6,388 bases of DNA. Source: Candidatus Methylomirabilota bacterium. Lineage in GTDB: Bacteria > Methylomirabilota > Methylomirabilia > Methylomirabilales > Methylomirabilaceae. A model generated the notes under the pieces. That model searched no databases. It saw only the letters and a list, made by a program, of their open reading frames with translations, and was not told where the DNA came from. Below, in pieces: positions 5,580-6,388 of this stretch. The stretch is taken from the NCBI GenBank assembly GCA_028869615.1, contig JAGWRQ010000126.1, positions 1-6,388 of the forward strand, written 5' to 3'. Positions within the stretch are counted from its first letter, which is position 1; each line of letters begins with the position of its first letter. Position numbers and translations under genes: made by a program.

Positions 5580-6388
5580 TCATTTGGCCGCCGGCGCAGC
5601 GGAGGCCTTTTCGAGACCGCCAGACTCCCGCGCGGGGGTCTTGACCTTTCGATAGCAGAGCCGAACGCCGGAGTCGGCGTCCTGGAGCGAGGCTAACACT
5701 TTGAGAAACCGGTCAGGAACCGGGGCATCAATTGCGGTGCTGTCCTCGGGAGCAAGGACATTCGGATCTTTGACCTGGAACTTTCCCAGGCGTCTTCCCT
5801 TCTCGGAGACTTCAACGTCGATCCACGGGCTCCATGGAGCCTTCGAGAGATTTGTGACGACCCCGACAAAATTGCCGCCTACAATCTCGGTTTCGCCCAC
5901 GCTGAATTCGGCCGATTCCCCAGGACATAGCCCCTCGCCTGACCGACTCTTGGCCACGCTTTCAGGGGCAATCTCGATGATGTCTCGCCGATTGATCTCG
6001 ATCAGCTCGTCACGCTTGAGCCCGTGGACCTCCATGCCCTTCTGCTCCACGGTCTTCGCGTTCACAAAGCTCCCGTCCCGATTGGTAATTAGGTAATCTT
6101 CCAAAGGCATCGGGACGCCGATTTTAATCGGCGGGAGGCTCTTGGTGCCGAGAATAGCATAGACATCGTCGGCGTTCACCTGTCCGGACGCCCCGGTGAT
6201 CGTGCTCCAGAAGATTCGCCCCTCCTTCGGCTTCTCCCTCGCGCACTCCTCGACAAGGGTTGATCCGGCATCGGTCTCAGGCAGTGTGTCCGCTCCTTGA
6301 TGGGCTGAAAAAGTACAATGGTCGGCTGCGATGAAATGCCCGCCCTTCAAATAGATAAGGTATTCGGCATCCGAGGCGGAGGATAACC
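5580..6388 (-). CDS. Hypothetical protein, probably exported, 5' end cut by window edge
   Basis: I do not recognise this gene as a named family. The frame stays open from the TGA at 5582-5580 to the window edge, about 269 codons. A TTG at 6350 is possible as a start, but the upstream in-frame residues SSASDAEYLIYLKGGHF read as a continuing protein: a signal-peptide-like end followed by a strand. I therefore treat it as partial. An N-terminal module pairs YLIYLKGGHFIAADHC with a later FWSTITGASGQVNADDVYAI, resembling small beta-rich modules of the kind 'IYLKNG...I' seen in exported proteins; this is a visual impression only. The C-terminal half (FVGVVTNLSKAPWSPWIDVEV, then KFQVKDPNVLAPEDS) looks like a beta-sandwich of the FxLYD/Ig-like kind. 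The tail is Ala/Lys-rich. It shares strand with the operon but is separated from it by 126 nt. Confidence 0.7.
   Translation of the reverse strand, partial: LSSASDAEYLIYLKGGHFIAADHCTFSAHQGADTLPETDAGSTLVEECAREKPKEGRIFWSTITGASGQVNADDVYAILGTKSLPPIKIGVPMPLEDYLITNRDGSFVNAKTVEQKGMEVHGLKRDELIEINRRDIIEIAPESVAKSRSGEGLCPGESAEFSVGETEIVGGNFVGVVTNLSKAPWSPWIDVEVSEKGRRLGKFQVKDPNVLAPEDSTAIDAPVPDRFLKVLASLQDADSGVRLCYRKVKTPARESGGLEKASAAPAAK

Noticed and set aside
1..6388. CRISPR array, tRNA, rRNA, phage or insertion-sequence genes
   Set aside because: No regularly spaced direct repeats, no tRNA-like cloverleaf and no transposase or integrase motifs were seen; almost all of the window is accounted for by housekeeping genes.

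Overview
All supported genes in this window lie on the minus strand, so they read from high to low coordinates. The core is a compact shikimate-pathway operon, aroC-aroK-aroB-aroQ, followed by efp (elongation factor P). A gene for an exported protein with a glutamine-amidotransferase-like fold comes first and is spaced tightly against aroC. A partial gene for an unrecognised, probably exported protein enters at the right edge. A partial thiE (thiamine phosphate synthase) leaves at the left edge.

Layout in transcription order: (1) 6388-5580, hypothetical protein, 5' end outside the window. (2) 5579-5454, intergenic, with a weak terminator-like hairpin and a promoter candidate (-10 TACAAT). (3) 5453-4629, exported GATase-like protein. 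(4) 4624-3461, aroC. (5) 3459-2929, aroK. (6) 2932-1838, aroB. (7) 1836-1366, aroQ. (8) 1320-763, efp. (9) 762-545, intergenic, dominated by a large imperfect palindrome of the dispersed GTCATTGCGAG...CTCGCAATGAC type. (10) about 544-1, thiE, 3' end outside the window. Gaps from the GATase-like gene through aroQ are 4 nt, 1 nt, a 4-nt ATGA overlap and 1 nt. This is what a single, translationally coupled transcript looks like. efp follows after 45 nt with its own strong ribosome binding site.

The operon supplies pathway steps 2 (AroB), 3 (AroQ, type II dehydroquinase), 5 (AroK) and 7 (AroC). DAHP synthase, AroE and AroA are not here. All five core enzymes look intact, with their catalytic motifs present. 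EF-P is of the Bacillus-like type, with Lys32 at the loop tip.

The organism is a bacterium of moderately high GC (roughly 58-60% by eye). The exported proteins, the type II dehydroquinase, the aro-efp arrangement and the palindromic repeat family suggest an environmental lineage near Methylomirabilota (NC10), Nitrospirota or the former Deltaproteobacteria. This placement is a low-confidence inference.

I found no convincing new biological system. The points most worth a second look are the palindromic repeat between efp and thiE, the unusual non-ATG start region of thiE, and the two poorly characterised exported proteins upstream of aroC.
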